Assembly (NCBI GenBank): GCA_025934695.1
Contig: JAICWS010000002.1
Coordinates: 1,035,043-1,099,042 of the forward strand
DNA from: Alphaproteobacteria bacterium
GTDB lineage: Bacteria > Pseudomonadota > Alphaproteobacteria > Micavibrionales > UBA2020
DNA: 64,000 bases
Direction of reading: 5' to 3'
Shown: positions 25,789-32,839 of the stretch, piece after piece
How positions within the stretch are numbered: the first letter of the stretch is position 1
Layout: each line of letters begins with the position of its first letter
Made by a program: the position numbers and the translations under genes
The notes under the pieces: generated by a model
Databases searched by the model: none
Seen by the model: the letters and a program-made list of their open reading frames with translations, nothing else
What the model was told of the DNA's origin: nothing

Positions 25789-26889
25789 TCAAGCGCCGAG
25801 CGACTTCTTCAGAATCTGCTTGCGGATCGCCTTAATGAGCATGGCGGCGTCCATGGCCTTGTTGCGCGCGGATTTCATGAACGGGTTCTTCATGCCCGCG
25901 ATGCGCACCGCAATCTTGCTGTCGCGGATAGTGGCGTCGCCCTCGGCGCGGCGTTCTTTCGTATAGCCTTTGGTATCGTCCTCCGCGATGCGACGGGCGA
26001 GGGAGACGGCGTCCTTGATGCCGAGGTTCATGCCGCCCTGCACGCCCGCGGGCGGATAAGTGTGGGCCGCATCGCCCGCCAGGAAGATATTGCCCTTCTG
26101 GTAGGTCTTGACCTGGCGCACGCTGACGTCGAAGGCGGCGTTGAAATGCAGCTTGTCGACGGTGTGCTTGCCCTTGATACAGGACATCGCATCCGCCGTG
26201 TTGGCGACGGCGCGATAACGGTTGCCGCCCAAGGGGACGACGACGGCGAACTTGCCGCCCTTGACGAGGAAATACTGGATTTCATCCTGGCCGTGCGGCC
26301 AGTCCTTGCTGTCGAATTCCGCCGCGCTCCATTTATTGGAATATTTTTCCTCGCTGAACTTGACGCCCATCTGCTCGCGCACCTTGCTGTTGACGCCATC
26401 GGCGCCGATGACGGCATTGAAGGTTTCGGTGAGCGTCTTGCCGCCGCGTTCCATGACGGCTTCGATGGTGCCATCTTTTTTCTTCGTCAGGCTGACCAGC
26501 TTGGTCTTGTACTGCACGTTGCCGCCCAGTTCCTCGAACCTTGTCTGCATGATCTGTTCGGTGCGGTACTGCGGCAGGCAGAGCAGGAAATTGTATTTAT
26601 GCGGCAGGTCGTTGAAATCGAGCGTGGTGCTTTTGCCCTTGGCCGTGTTGACCCTGGCCTGCTTGACCTTGATGCCCTCGGCGATCAGGCGCGGGGTCAC
26701 GCCCGCGTCTTCCAGCAGCTCCAGCGACCGGACGCTGACGCCCGTTGCGCGGCTCTTGGGATCGATGCCGTCCTTCGCGTCGATAACCTGCGGCACGATC
26801 CCGCGCCGCGCCAGCTCGAACGCCGACGTCAGGCCCGTCGGGCCGGCGCCGACGATGAGAACCTTCTTGGGGTTCTTCGCAGGGGACAT
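25789..26889 (-). CDS. FAD-dependent monooxygenase (PHBH/UbiH-like fold)
   Basis: 366 residues. The FAD fingerprint GAGPTGL is at about 14-20, the second FAD motif is VIGADGVNSKVRE, and the C-terminal GDAAHTYPPAGVQGGMNLGIKDA motif is that of group A flavoprotein hydroxylases. Such enzymes use NAD(P)H and oxygen to hydroxylate aromatic substrates; the substrate here cannot be told. Compared with longer TfdB-type enzymes it lacks the C-terminal thioredoxin-like domain. No aromatic-catabolism genes adjoin it, so it appears to be single. Start at 26889. Confidence 0.87.
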   Translation of the reverse strand: MSPAKNPKKVLIVGAGPTGLTSAFELARRGIVPQVIDAKDGIDPKSRATGVSVRSLELLEDAGVTPRLIAEGIKVKQARVNTAKGKSTTLDFNDLPHKYNFLLCLPQYRTEQIMQTRFEELGGNVQYKTKLVSLTKKKDGTIEAVMERGGKTLTETFNAVIGADGVNSKVREQMGVKFSEEKYSNKWSAAEFDSKDWPHGQDEIQYFLVKGGKFAVVVPLGGNRYRAVANTADAMSCIKGKHTVDKLHFNAAFDVSVRQVKTYQKGNIFLAGDAAHTYPPAGVQGGMNLGIKDAVSLARRIAEDDTKGYTKERRAEGDATIRDSKIAVRIAGMKNPFMKSARNKAMDAAMLIKAIRKQILKKSLGA

Positions 26890-27008
26890 GGCATAAGCCT
26901 TTCGTATGATTCGATAGGCTATATTAGCTTATGCTCAAGCTGACTACAAGGGGGCGCAAAAAAGCACGCACCGCGCTATGAATTTGGAATTCGCCACCGG
27001 TTTTTACG

Positions 27009-27266
27009 TTAAGCGATGCTGACGAACCGGACCATCTGGCCGCTGGCCATGGGGGAGTTTTTTATGAGGACGAGTTCGGGCACAGCTTCCTTCGCCAGGA
27101 CACGCGCGGCATATTGCTGCTGTTGTCCTTCGATGGCCTCGTCGATCGACATTCCCGTGGTCGGATTCCATCCGCGGATCGGATCGATGAGGTCCGACTT
27201 CCAGCTCGGGACCTTGGCGGTCGCGGACTTGCCGCGCTTGAAAACGACGAAGAAACCTTTTTCCAT
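27009..27266 (-). CDS. uncharacterised small protein (85 aa)
   Basis: No family recognised. The soluble 85-residue product (GFFVVFKRGKSATAKVPSWKSDLIDP; AARVLAKEAVPELVLIKNSP) has no signal peptide. The ATG at 27266 has GGAGG about ten bases upstream; a longer frame upstream lacks such a site. It stands alone between the monooxygenase and the cold-shock genes. Confidence 0.6.
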   Translation of the reverse strand: MEKGFFVVFKRGKSATAKVPSWKSDLIDPIRGWNPTTGMSIDEAIEGQQQQYAARVLAKEAVPELVLIKNSPMASGQMVRFVSIA

Positions 27267-27589
27267 GGGTAAGCGCCCTCCATAAAGCCTGCTTACGGTT
27301 GGGCGGCGATTTCGTTCCAAAAAAAAGCGGCCGGCCTCCGTTTATTTCAAAAACGGCCTGCCTGCGGCTCTGCAGTGTGATTCTCAGGCGCGGTGCCTTT
27401 CCCGCAAGCATCTATCGCGTTTCATCCACCGCCTTTGATATCGTGAGACAATCCGGCGTTTTTTCGAATTCGCTTGTATTCCTGCTCAAAAGGTCTACTT
27501 TGAAACTATTCGAATTACTCAAGTCTTATCTTGTTTGTTCGCCATCAAAGGCATTCCCCCAAGACATCGCTGCTTTCGAATAGGGACCG
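27267..27589. other. intergenic region upstream of cspA, no gene seen
   Basis: About 320 bases without a supported gene. The sequence contains a short hairpin (CCGTTT...AAACGG near 27337) and an AT-rich part toward the cold-shock gene that may hold its promoter and long leader. I could not choose a promoter with confidence. Confidence 0.4.
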
Positions 27590-27626
27590 ACGCAATCGTT
27601 GCGTACGGCTCATGCACGAAACGTGC
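27590..27626 (+). promoter_or_regulatory. two-hairpin leader of cspA, copy 1
   Basis: Hairpin 1 is ACGCAA-tcg-TTGCGT (27590-27604). Hairpin 2 is GCACG-aaa-CGTGC (27614-27626), just before the AAAAGGAGG ribosome site. The same two hairpins recur before the second gene with compensatory changes. Confidence 0.6.
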
Positions 27627-27647
27627 GTTTTCTAAAAGGAGGCCAAT

Positions 27648-27854
27648 ATGGCTCAAGGTACAGTTAAATTCTTCAACTCTCAAAAAGGTTTCGGTTTCAT
27701 CCAGCCTGAAGATGGCAGCAAAGATGTATTCGTTCACATCAGCGCCGTCGAAGCCGCGGGACTGCGCAGCCTGAATGAAGGCCAGAAAGTCACTTTTGAT
27801 ATCGTGACCGAGAGAGGCAAATCCGCCGCCGCCAATCTTAAGGTAGCTGCCTAA
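27648..27854 (+). CDS. cspA: cold-shock protein CspA family
   Basis: 68 residues, one complete cold-shock domain. RNP1 is KGFGFIQ and RNP2 is VFVHIS, both canonical, with the aromatic residues that stack on single-stranded nucleic acid. CspA proteins are RNA chaperones that keep mRNA unfolded, often under structured leaders. Here the leader carries two hairpins and a strong AAAAGGAGG site. A diverged duplicate follows 132 bp downstream. Confidence 0.95.
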   Translation: MAQGTVKFFNSQKGFGFIQPEDGSKDVFVHISAVEAAGLRSLNEGQKVTFDIVTERGKSAAANLKVAA

Positions 27855-27929
27855 GCTTTCGATACGCCGGAAGATGCGCGAAGCTAAAAAAGTTTCGGCA
27901 TTTTCCGGTCTTCGCTCGATGACGGCCGG

Positions 27930-27966
27930 CGCAATCGTTGCGGGCGGCCCTGCGCATGGAATGCGC
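27930..27966 (+). promoter_or_regulatory. two-hairpin leader, copy 2
   Basis: Hairpin 1 is CGCAA-tcg-TTGCG (27930-27942) and hairpin 2 is GCGCAT-gga-ATGCGC (27952-27966). The second stem differs from copy 1 in sequence but stays paired, so structure rather than sequence has been kept. AAGGAGG follows. Confidence 0.6.
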
Positions 27967-27986
27967 GTTTTTCCAAGGAGGCCAAT

Positions 27987-28184
27987 TTGGCGCAAGGTAC
28001 TGTTAAATGGTTTAACGCCGGGTTCGGGCTGATTCAGCCGGATCTGGGCATCAATGACGTGTTCGTCAATATCGCCGCGGTCGAAGCGGCGGGTCTGCGC
28101 GGCCTGAACGAAGGCCAGAAGGTGACGTTCGATATCGTCACGCAGCGCGGCAAAGCGGCGGCCAGCAATCTGAAGGTCGCCTGA
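27987..28184 (+). CDS. diverged cold-shock-like protein, tandem duplicate of cspA
   Basis: 65 residues, very similar to the gene upstream but altered where it matters. The initiation codon is TTG. Three residues are missing before RNP1, which reads AGFGLIQ instead of KGFGFIQ. RNP2 is VFVNIA instead of VFVHIS. The rest ([33 protein letters not shown]) is almost unchanged, and the ribosome site is intact. It is probably translated, but RNA binding should be weakened or changed. It could be a decaying copy or a specialised variant. Confidence 0.8.
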   Translation: MAQGTVKWFNAGFGLIQPDLGINDVFVNIAAVEAAGLRGLNEGQKVTFDIVTQRGKAAASNLKVA

Positions 28185-28266
28185 GTTTTTTACGCCGGGG
28201 ATTTTTCGGTGGGAGCTTTTAACAGCTTCCCTATCTTCCCTGGCGCAGTTTAGAAGAAAGAGTTTC

Positions 28267-28416
28267 ATGAAGACGATTATCAATACCGACAATAAACCGG
28301 CCCCCGACGACGACAAGAAGGCAGGCGGTCCGTCGCGCGACCGCATTCGCCAGGATAAATTCTCGACGTTGCACCTGCCCTGTTTCCTGTCGGATCTGAA
28401 CAAGCATAAATCCTAA
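28267..28416 (+). CDS. very small unknown protein (49 aa)
   Basis: A 49-codon frame that starts MKTIINTDNKPAPDDDKKAGG and ends SDLNKHKS. GAAAGAG lies before the ATG. The composition is coding-like and hydrophilic with a single Cys. It begins a run of five closely spaced plus-strand small genes that ends at the terminator at 29510. No function known. Confidence 0.5.
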   Translation: MKTIINTDNKPAPDDDKKAGGPSRDRIRQDKFSTLHLPCFLSDLNKHKS

Positions 28417-28456
28417 AAATATTGCCACGCGTGGCAAAGCCAGAAGGAGCGATGCC

Positions 28457-28672
28457 ATGACGAAAGACCATCTTTACAACACCGCGCAGGAACAGGACAA
28501 CCAGCCCAAGGCCGCCGGCGACGCCGTCACGGCCGCCGGGCGACAGCCGCCGCATCCGTTTTTACAGCCCCCGGCCCCACGCCCGCCCGGCATGCCCGCC
28601 ACGTCTCCGGCGCAACCGCAAGCGCCCGCCAAGCCCGCCGTGCCTCCTCAGGAGAAGCAGGGTGATGAATGA
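28457..28672 (+). CDS. small Pro-rich protein (71 aa)
   Basis: 71 residues. The hydrophilic start (TKDHLYNTAQEQDNQPK) is followed by a Pro/Ala-rich stretch, PPAPRPPGMPATSPAQPQ, likely disordered. AGAAGGAG precedes the ATG at good distance. The stop overlaps the next ATG (ATGA), so translation of the following gene is coupled. No family known. Confidence 0.6.
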   Translation: MTKDHLYNTAQEQDNQPKAAGDAVTAAGRQPPHPFLQPPAPRPPGMPATSPAQPQAPAKPAVPPQEKQGDE

Positions 28673-28947
28673 AAAACGCAACCGAGCCCCGGCCGGAATA
28701 CCAGAACGTCGCTTTCTTTAACCTGACGGTGCCCACAGGATTCGATGAGCGCAACCCGGGCGGCGCCGTTCTGTTGATGGCGAGCGAGAAATTCGGCTTC
28801 TCGCCGGATGATTTCAATCCCGGTCACGGCGGACGTTTTTACGGCGCCAGCAAATACGGGTTTACCTTCGAAGTCCAGGTCAAATGGGCGGTGGCGGAAA
28901 ACCTGTCGGCGAAAAGCCATCCCAGCGTGCTGAGCATATTCCCATGA
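28669..28947 (+). CDS. uncharacterised small protein (92 aa)
   Basis: A soluble 92-residue product (PEYQNVAFFNLTVPTGFDERNP; GGRFYGASKYGFTFEVQVKWAVAENL) without recognised motifs. It overlaps the genes on both sides by 4 bp (ATGA at each end), which supports its being real and part of one operon. Confidence 0.65.
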   Translation: MKNATEPRPEYQNVAFFNLTVPTGFDERNPGGAVLLMASEKFGFSPDDFNPGHGGRFYGASKYGFTFEVQVKWAVAENLSAKSHPSVLSIFP

Positions 28948-29237
28948 AGATCGCGTTACGCAACAGGAGCGGCAACAAGGGCTCGAAGGCCGCATCCCTC
29001 ATACCGCCCGCCACTGTCGCGGCGGCTGGCCGCACGCTGTTCGGCTCGCACTGGCAATCTCCGCTGGCGAAAGCCCTCAAGGTGCACGATCAGGTGATGC
29101 GGCGCTGGACCAATGACGGCTGCCCCGCGTCGCACGCGGCGGCGCTTGAAGAGCTGCTGCGGGACCGCGCCGTGGAAATCGGCCAGGTCCTTAAAAATCT
29201 TGCCATGTTCGAGACGGACGGCGATGCAACAGAATAG
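28944..29237 (+). CDS. small helix-turn-helix DNA-binding protein
   Basis: 97 residues. The stretch LFGSHWQSPLAKALKVHDQVMRRWTNDGCPAS (about 32-63) fits the WQxxLAxxLxVxxRxVRRW pattern of small HTH regulators found in alphaproteobacteria and their phages. A basic N-terminus and a C-terminal helix complete it. As the only recognisable member of the five-gene operon it may autoregulate it. The ATG at 28944 overlaps the preceding stop; a longer frame upstream duplicates that gene's coding sequence and is unlikely. Confidence 0.7.
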   Translation: MKIALRNRSGNKGSKAASLIPPATVAAAGRTLFGSHWQSPLAKALKVHDQVMRRWTNDGCPASHAAALEELLRDRAVEIGQVLKNLAMFETDGDATE

Positions 29238-29248
29238 CGGCGGCGGTC

Positions 29249-29470
29249 ATGAAGGAAGATATCGACCGGCTTGACATGGACGGCATCGCCACATTCCGCG
29301 CCGCCACGGACCGCGGACGCAGCTGGATGCGGCGCGAATATCCGACAAAATACAATTCGCTCAATCAGGTCGTTCTTTTCCGCATTCCCTCCCAGGCGCA
29401 TGATATGGAAGACTTTGTCCAGAAAGCGGCCAAAATCGGCCTCGTTATTCGTACACTACGCGAAGTGTAA
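29249..29470 (+). CDS. uncharacterised small protein (73 aa)
   Basis: 73 residues, charged and helical (KEDIDRLDMDGIATFRAATDRGRSWMRREYPTKY), without a known family. It starts 11 bp after the HTH gene and is the last gene before a terminator, so it belongs to the same operon. No function can be given. Confidence 0.6.
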   Translation: MKEDIDRLDMDGIATFRAATDRGRSWMRREYPTKYNSLNQVVLFRIPSQAHDMEDFVQKAAKIGLVIRTLREV

Positions 29471-29509
29471 CCGGCGGTTTGCCCGGGACATATATTTTTC
29501 CACAACAGA

Positions 29510-29548
29510 AAACAGTCCCTGCCGATAAAGACAGGGGCTGTTTCTTTT
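29510..29548 (+). terminator. intrinsic terminator of the small-protein operon
   Basis: AAACAGTCCCTG (29510-29521) pairs with CAGGGGCTGTTT (29532-29543, one G-U) and is followed by CTTTTTC. It also lies 3' of the convergent gene at 29567 and may serve both. Confidence 0.85.
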
Positions 29549-29566
29549 TCTTTTTGATCAGCTGGC

Positions 29567-29971
29567 TCAGATCGGCTTGAGTGCCTGCATCTTGGGCGTC
29601 TTGCTGACGTCTTCGCACTGGTCAAACGCGCGCTTTGTCATTTCGATGAGTTTTGCATCCCACTTCGGCGTCAGAGGGGGATTGCTGTCAAGCGTCGCCG
29701 CCATGAAGGCGCCGCTGATATACATCTTCGGCGGGAAATTGCTGTCATCGACATAACCGCCTTCAGGCTTGGTGCCCTTGATCGCGTTCTTGATCGCGAT
29801 GACGCTGCCGACAAGCAAGCTTGCCGGCTTGTCGACGACGTTGAGGTAAATCTTCTCGCCGACCGAGAGTTCGGCCTTGTAAATCGCTTTGGTTTTCTTG
29901 CGGAGCTCCGACATCGAAACAACTTTGTCTGCAGCTTCGCTGAATGCCGCGCCGGGGGATGCTTTAGCCAT
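29567..29971 (-). CDS. uncharacterised protein (134 aa)
   Basis: 134 residues with no recognised family. It has a basic helical N-terminal third (SELRKKTKAIYKAELSVGEK), a moderately hydrophobic segment (PASLLVGSVIAIKNAI, about 49-64) and a Pro/Lys-rich remainder. The ATG at 29971 has AGAGGAAAAG in front; a longer frame upstream has no such site. A promoter candidate lies at 30044-30073. Confidence 0.6.
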   Translation of the reverse strand: MAKASPGAAFSEAADKVVSMSELRKKTKAIYKAELSVGEKIYLNVVDKPASLLVGSVIAIKNAIKGTKPEGGYVDDSNFPPKMYISGAFMAATLDSNPPLTPKWDAKLIEMTKRAFDQCEDVSKTPKMQALKPI

Positions 29972-30043
29972 GTTTTCTTTTCCTCTTTGTGAATAACTGC
30001 CGTTTGAAGTCAATTTCCAGGTGCTTTTACACCCTAGGTAGGC

Positions 30044-30073
30044 ACGGTAACAGATCGCCGTATATTATGTCAA
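30044..30073 (-). promoter_or_regulatory. possible promoter (TTGACA-N18-TACCGT)
   Basis: TTGACATAATAT at 30073-30062 is the same -35 block seen at other promoters here, but the -10 (TACCGT, 30049-30044) is poor. It points to the gene at 29971. Confidence 0.4.
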
Positions 30074-30212
30074 ATATTTTTCAGGGAAGGAAAGAGGGGA
30101 GATGAATTGTACCGCAATTCCAGTAGGTTATATGACGCAACTCGTGATCCCCCGAAAAGTCTGTGAAGGGTTTCGAGAAGCCGCGCCGACCCCATTTATG
30201 ATGCCGCCGCGT

Positions 30213-30242
30213 TTGACAGTCCCGACCAGGGCAAGTTATGGT
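30213..30242 (+). promoter_or_regulatory. probable coaD promoter (TTGACA-N18-TATGGT)
   Basis: TTGACA at 30213-30218 and TATGGT at 30237-30242, 18 bp apart, 35 bp before the coaD start. Confidence 0.55.
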
Positions 30243-30277
30243 TAGCGCATCTTTTAGGAAAATCCGAAGGGCGCACG

Positions 30278-30817
30278 ATGGGTGACACGACACAGAAGGG
30301 CGGCGTATACGCAGGGACATTCGATCCCGTCACGCTGGGGCATCTCGACATCATCCTCCAGGCCGGGCGCGTGGTGCCGCGGCTGATCATCCTCGTCGCC
30401 GTCAACGCCGGCAAGAACCCGGTCTTCACCGATGACGAGCGCGTCGAGATGCTGCGCCATGAAATCGACACGCATATCAAGCCGGCCCTGGCGAAGGAAG
30501 GCATCACCTGCGACATCACGGTCGAAAAGCATTCGGGCCTGACCGCCGCCTTCATGGAAGCGCATAACGCGCCCTTTTATATCCGCGGTTTGCGCCCCGG
30601 CACCGATTTCGACAACGAATACCCGATCGCCATGGCGGGCCGGAAGGAATATCCGCAGTTCCAGCCGCTGTTCTTCGTCGCCAGCGACGCGAACCTCAAC
30701 TACGTCTCCTCCAGCATCGCCCGCGAACTCGCCAAGCTGGGCGGGAAGAGCCTCACGTCACATGTGACCCCGCACGTGGCGGAGAAGATGAAGAAGCGGT
30801 TGAGACCGGAGGGGTGA
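30278..30817 (+). CDS. coaD: pantetheine-phosphate adenylyltransferase
   Basis: 179 residues. The nucleotidyltransferase motif GTFDPVTLGHLDI (13-25) carries the TxGH signature, and NYVSSSIARELAKLGG matches the ISSTxVR-type C-terminal motif. CoaD transfers AMP from ATP to 4'-phosphopantetheine, the fourth step of coenzyme A synthesis, in the cytoplasm. It is slightly longer than the usual 160 residues. GAAGGG precedes the ATG, and a promoter lies just upstream. No other CoA gene is nearby. Confidence 0.95.
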   Translation: MGDTTQKGGVYAGTFDPVTLGHLDIILQAGRVVPRLIILVAVNAGKNPVFTDDERVEMLRHEIDTHIKPALAKEGITCDITVEKHSGLTAAFMEAHNAPFYIRGLRPGTDFDNEYPIAMAGRKEYPQFQPLFFVASDANLNYVSSSIARELAKLGGKSLTSHVTPHVAEKMKKRLRPEG

Positions 30818-30845
30818 GGGGAATTCTGTGGGTAGGTTTTCTTGA

Positions 30846-31946
30846 TTATGGGGGCGGGGTCGGATGCCGCAGAGCATATAGAACTCCATCGCCATCGATA
30901 GCAAAAATTCGTTCTTTAGATACGTCCGGCAGACAGCAACCGCTCGTGGGTTCGGAGGTTCGAAGCGCGTATAACCATTCGCCTTTATCTGCGCTTACAA
31001 CATCCATGCCCATCAATCCAGACGCATATATCAAACCCGACATGGGGCTAAATCGTGCGCCAAACGCATACTCAGAGCATTGAATGTCTTGGGTAGCTCC
31101 AGAGCTATCCACCATTGCAACCTTGATGCTCTCAGAATTGTATCGTTGCTCCTGCTCGTTGGACATGCCCTCCATCCATTCGAGCCTTCGAAATGCTAAA
31201 ACATGTGACGGGGTGCCGGCGGCAAAGGAAACGTGATAACCCGGCCATTCAACTCGGTTGTTTATCTTGCCCGTAGCGGGGTCCAGAAAATAAAGCGAAT
31301 TCGCGGGAACGACAAGCTGCTTGTTGAAAGGGAAGAGGCGATGAATGCAGGGACCATCAAGCTCAGTCTTCCAAATTGGTGTCCCCTCGTCTGCCGAAAA
31401 AGCTTGGGCAAATCGTCCATTCGTTGCCGTGATTACGAGGCCGTCAACAACGCAGGCGGTTGCATTCACATCGCTCTTGCGCCCAGCTGACAGTTGTTGC
31501 TTCCAAATTGTGTGGCCATTTTCCACGTCAAGGCAGTGCAACCATCCCTGGCGGTCGCCCAAAAAGAGGCGCTTTCCGTCTATTTTAGGCTTCGAATAAA
31601 TCATTTCCCGTTCGGAGCCATAAGGGCAGAACTCCCAAATGATCTCGCCAGTCGCGGGACTGAGTGAATATAAGCTCTTCGATGTTTTGGCCAAAAGCAG
31701 GCCAGCTTTAAATTCGACAACGCTATCGCCTAAAGAGGGCAGTTTGTGGTGCCAGAGAAGCTCGCCGGATGCCGCATTTACTGCGTACACACCTCCCGGT
31801 GAAAATGCCGAAATAAACAACGTCCCGTTGCTCAGCCTGGGGTTGGGTCGATCAATTTGGTGTACCCCGCCAGAGAATTTTACATCTGGCAGAGGAGTGC
31901 GCCAGATCTTCAAATCTTCGAAGGAATATTGATGGGGCTGTTTCAT
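30846..31946 (-). CDS. PQQ-like beta-propeller repeat protein
   Basis: 366 residues. Repeated blades of the form GxLYAVNAASGELLWHHKLP, SLYSLSPATGEIIWEF, LHCLDVENGHTIWKQQL and SLYFLDPATGKINN show a seven- or eight-blade propeller. No signal peptide is visible, so it may be cytoplasmic, unlike BamB. Propellers of this kind serve as interaction platforms; PQQ-binding residues are not evident. GC content is visibly lower than in flanking genes, suggesting acquisition. The ribosome site is weak. No partner gene is clear. Confidence 0.8.
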   Translation of the reverse strand: MKQPHQYSFEDLKIWRTPLPDVKFSGGVHQIDRPNPRLSNGTLFISAFSPGGVYAVNAASGELLWHHKLPSLGDSVVEFKAGLLLAKTSKSLYSLSPATGEIIWEFCPYGSEREMIYSKPKIDGKRLFLGDRQGWLHCLDVENGHTIWKQQLSAGRKSDVNATACVVDGLVITATNGRFAQAFSADEGTPIWKTELDGPCIHRLFPFNKQLVVPANSLYFLDPATGKINNRVEWPGYHVSFAAGTPSHVLAFRRLEWMEGMSNEQEQRYNSESIKVAMVDSSGATQDIQCSEYAFGARFSPMSGLIYASGLMGMDVVSADKGEWLYALRTSEPTSGCCLPDVSKERIFAIDGDGVLYALRHPTPPP

Positions 31947-32067
31947 TCCGGGAATGAGACGTTCTCTATATTAGATTAGAAGCAGCATATAAGAAGGGGG
32001 CGGAGTAATTTTCAAATTAATCGACTTTGATCTTTTGATTTACGCCGAGGTCCGTCGGGATCTGTCT

Positions 32068-32477
32068 TTACTGTCCATAAGCGGTTCCCCCGCCCATGCC
32101 ATCGCCGGTAAATGTTGTCGTGCCATCGGGACCATAAGCAGTGCCGCCGCCCATACATCGCTGGTGTAGGTCGTCGTGCCGCTCGGACCGTAAGCAGTGC
32201 CGCCGCCCATACCATCGCCGGTATAGGTCGTCGTTCCGCTGGGACCATAGGCAGTCCCTCCGCCCATGCCATCGCTCGTGAAGGTTGTAGTGCCGCCCGG
32301 GCCGTAAGCAGTGAAACCGCCCATCCCATCGCTTGTGAACGTCGTCACGCCGTCCGGACCGTAGGCGGTGCCGCCGCCCATTCCATCGCTTGAAAATTTG
32401 GTGGTGTCGGCAAGGGCTGCGGAAGAGAATAGAAGAAAACCAGCAATGATCAGATATGACGAAGTTTTTTTAAACAT
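32068..32477 (-). pseudogene. secreted 19-residue-repeat protein, frameshifted
   Basis: The frame starts at 32477 with a signal peptide (ending ALA-DTTKF) and continues as tandem 19-residue units SDGMGGGTAYGPDGVTTFT. In the fifth unit one base is missing near 32155 (CATACATCGC where the other units have CATACCATCGC), shifting into an unrelated tail that ends near 32040. With that base restored the frame reads on through a sixth unit and ends GGGTAYGQ followed by TAA at 32068, about 136 residues in all. This could be a true mutation, slippage-driven on/off switching, or a sequencing error. Surface or matrix function is only a guess. Confidence 0.7.
32085..32400. repeat. 57-bp tandem repeats (about 5.5 units)
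   Basis: Units of 57 bp encoding (S/G)DGMGGGTAYGPxGTTT(F/Y)T. The units are similar but not identical, and the fifth carries the one-base deletion. Confidence 0.85.
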
Positions 32478-32505
32478 GAAACACCATTTGCACTGAAAAA
32501 TAAAA

Positions 32506-32595
32506 TGGCGGACAGGGAGGGATTCGAACCCTCGATAGGCTTACACCTATACTAGTTTTCGAGACTAGCGCCTTCAACCGCTCGGCCACCTGTCC
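32506..32595 (-). tRNA. tRNA-Ser (CGA)
   Basis: The 90-base gene is on the minus strand. The acceptor stem GGACAGG (5' end at 32595) pairs with CCTGTCC, then discriminator G and an encoded CCA (to 32506). The anticodon stem CTAGT/ACTAG encloses the loop CTCGAAA, giving anticodon CGA, which reads UCG. The long variable arm (TATAGGTGTAAGCCTATC) is typical of tRNA-Ser, and GGTTCGAATCC forms the T-loop. Confidence 0.95.
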
Positions 32596-32640
32596 GTCTC
32601 TAAGAATATGTTAGTACCAAAATCTCAACGCGCTCTGCAA

Positions 32641-32708
32641 CGATCCGGTCGGGCTTGCACCCATACTCGTTGCAGGACTGGCGCCTTCAACCGCTCGGCC
32701 ACCTGTCC
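32641..32708 (-). pseudogene. decayed tRNA-Ser copy (5' half and variable arm only)
   Basis: Starting at 32708 the first 28 bases of the tRNA-Ser sequence (acceptor strand, D-arm, anticodon-stem start) are repeated exactly, with the five flanking bases GTCTC as well. The anticodon stem no longer pairs well, and the T-arm and 3' acceptor strand are missing. The variable-arm-like part (TATGGGTGCAAGCCCG) remains. It lies 113 bp upstream of the intact tRNA gene. Confidence 0.75.
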
Positions 32709-32839
32709 GTCTCGTCAGGCGGGCAATGTATCAGAAAATGCCGATTCCGAAAAGTCTTTGTTTTAGAAGGAATTTCAAGGATTCAAAGGACTTCCGGGGC
32801 CGCGGCGTCTAAAATTCATCAAGGACAGGGGAGGTTGCC

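Noticed and set aside
27519-28403. 294-codon minus-strand frame
   Set aside because: It is antisense to both cold-shock genes and has no motif or ribosome site.
32012-32329. 105-codon minus-strand frame overlapping the repeat protein
   Set aside because: It is another frame of the 57-bp repeats; only the SDGMGGGTAYGP frame has a signal peptide and natural end.
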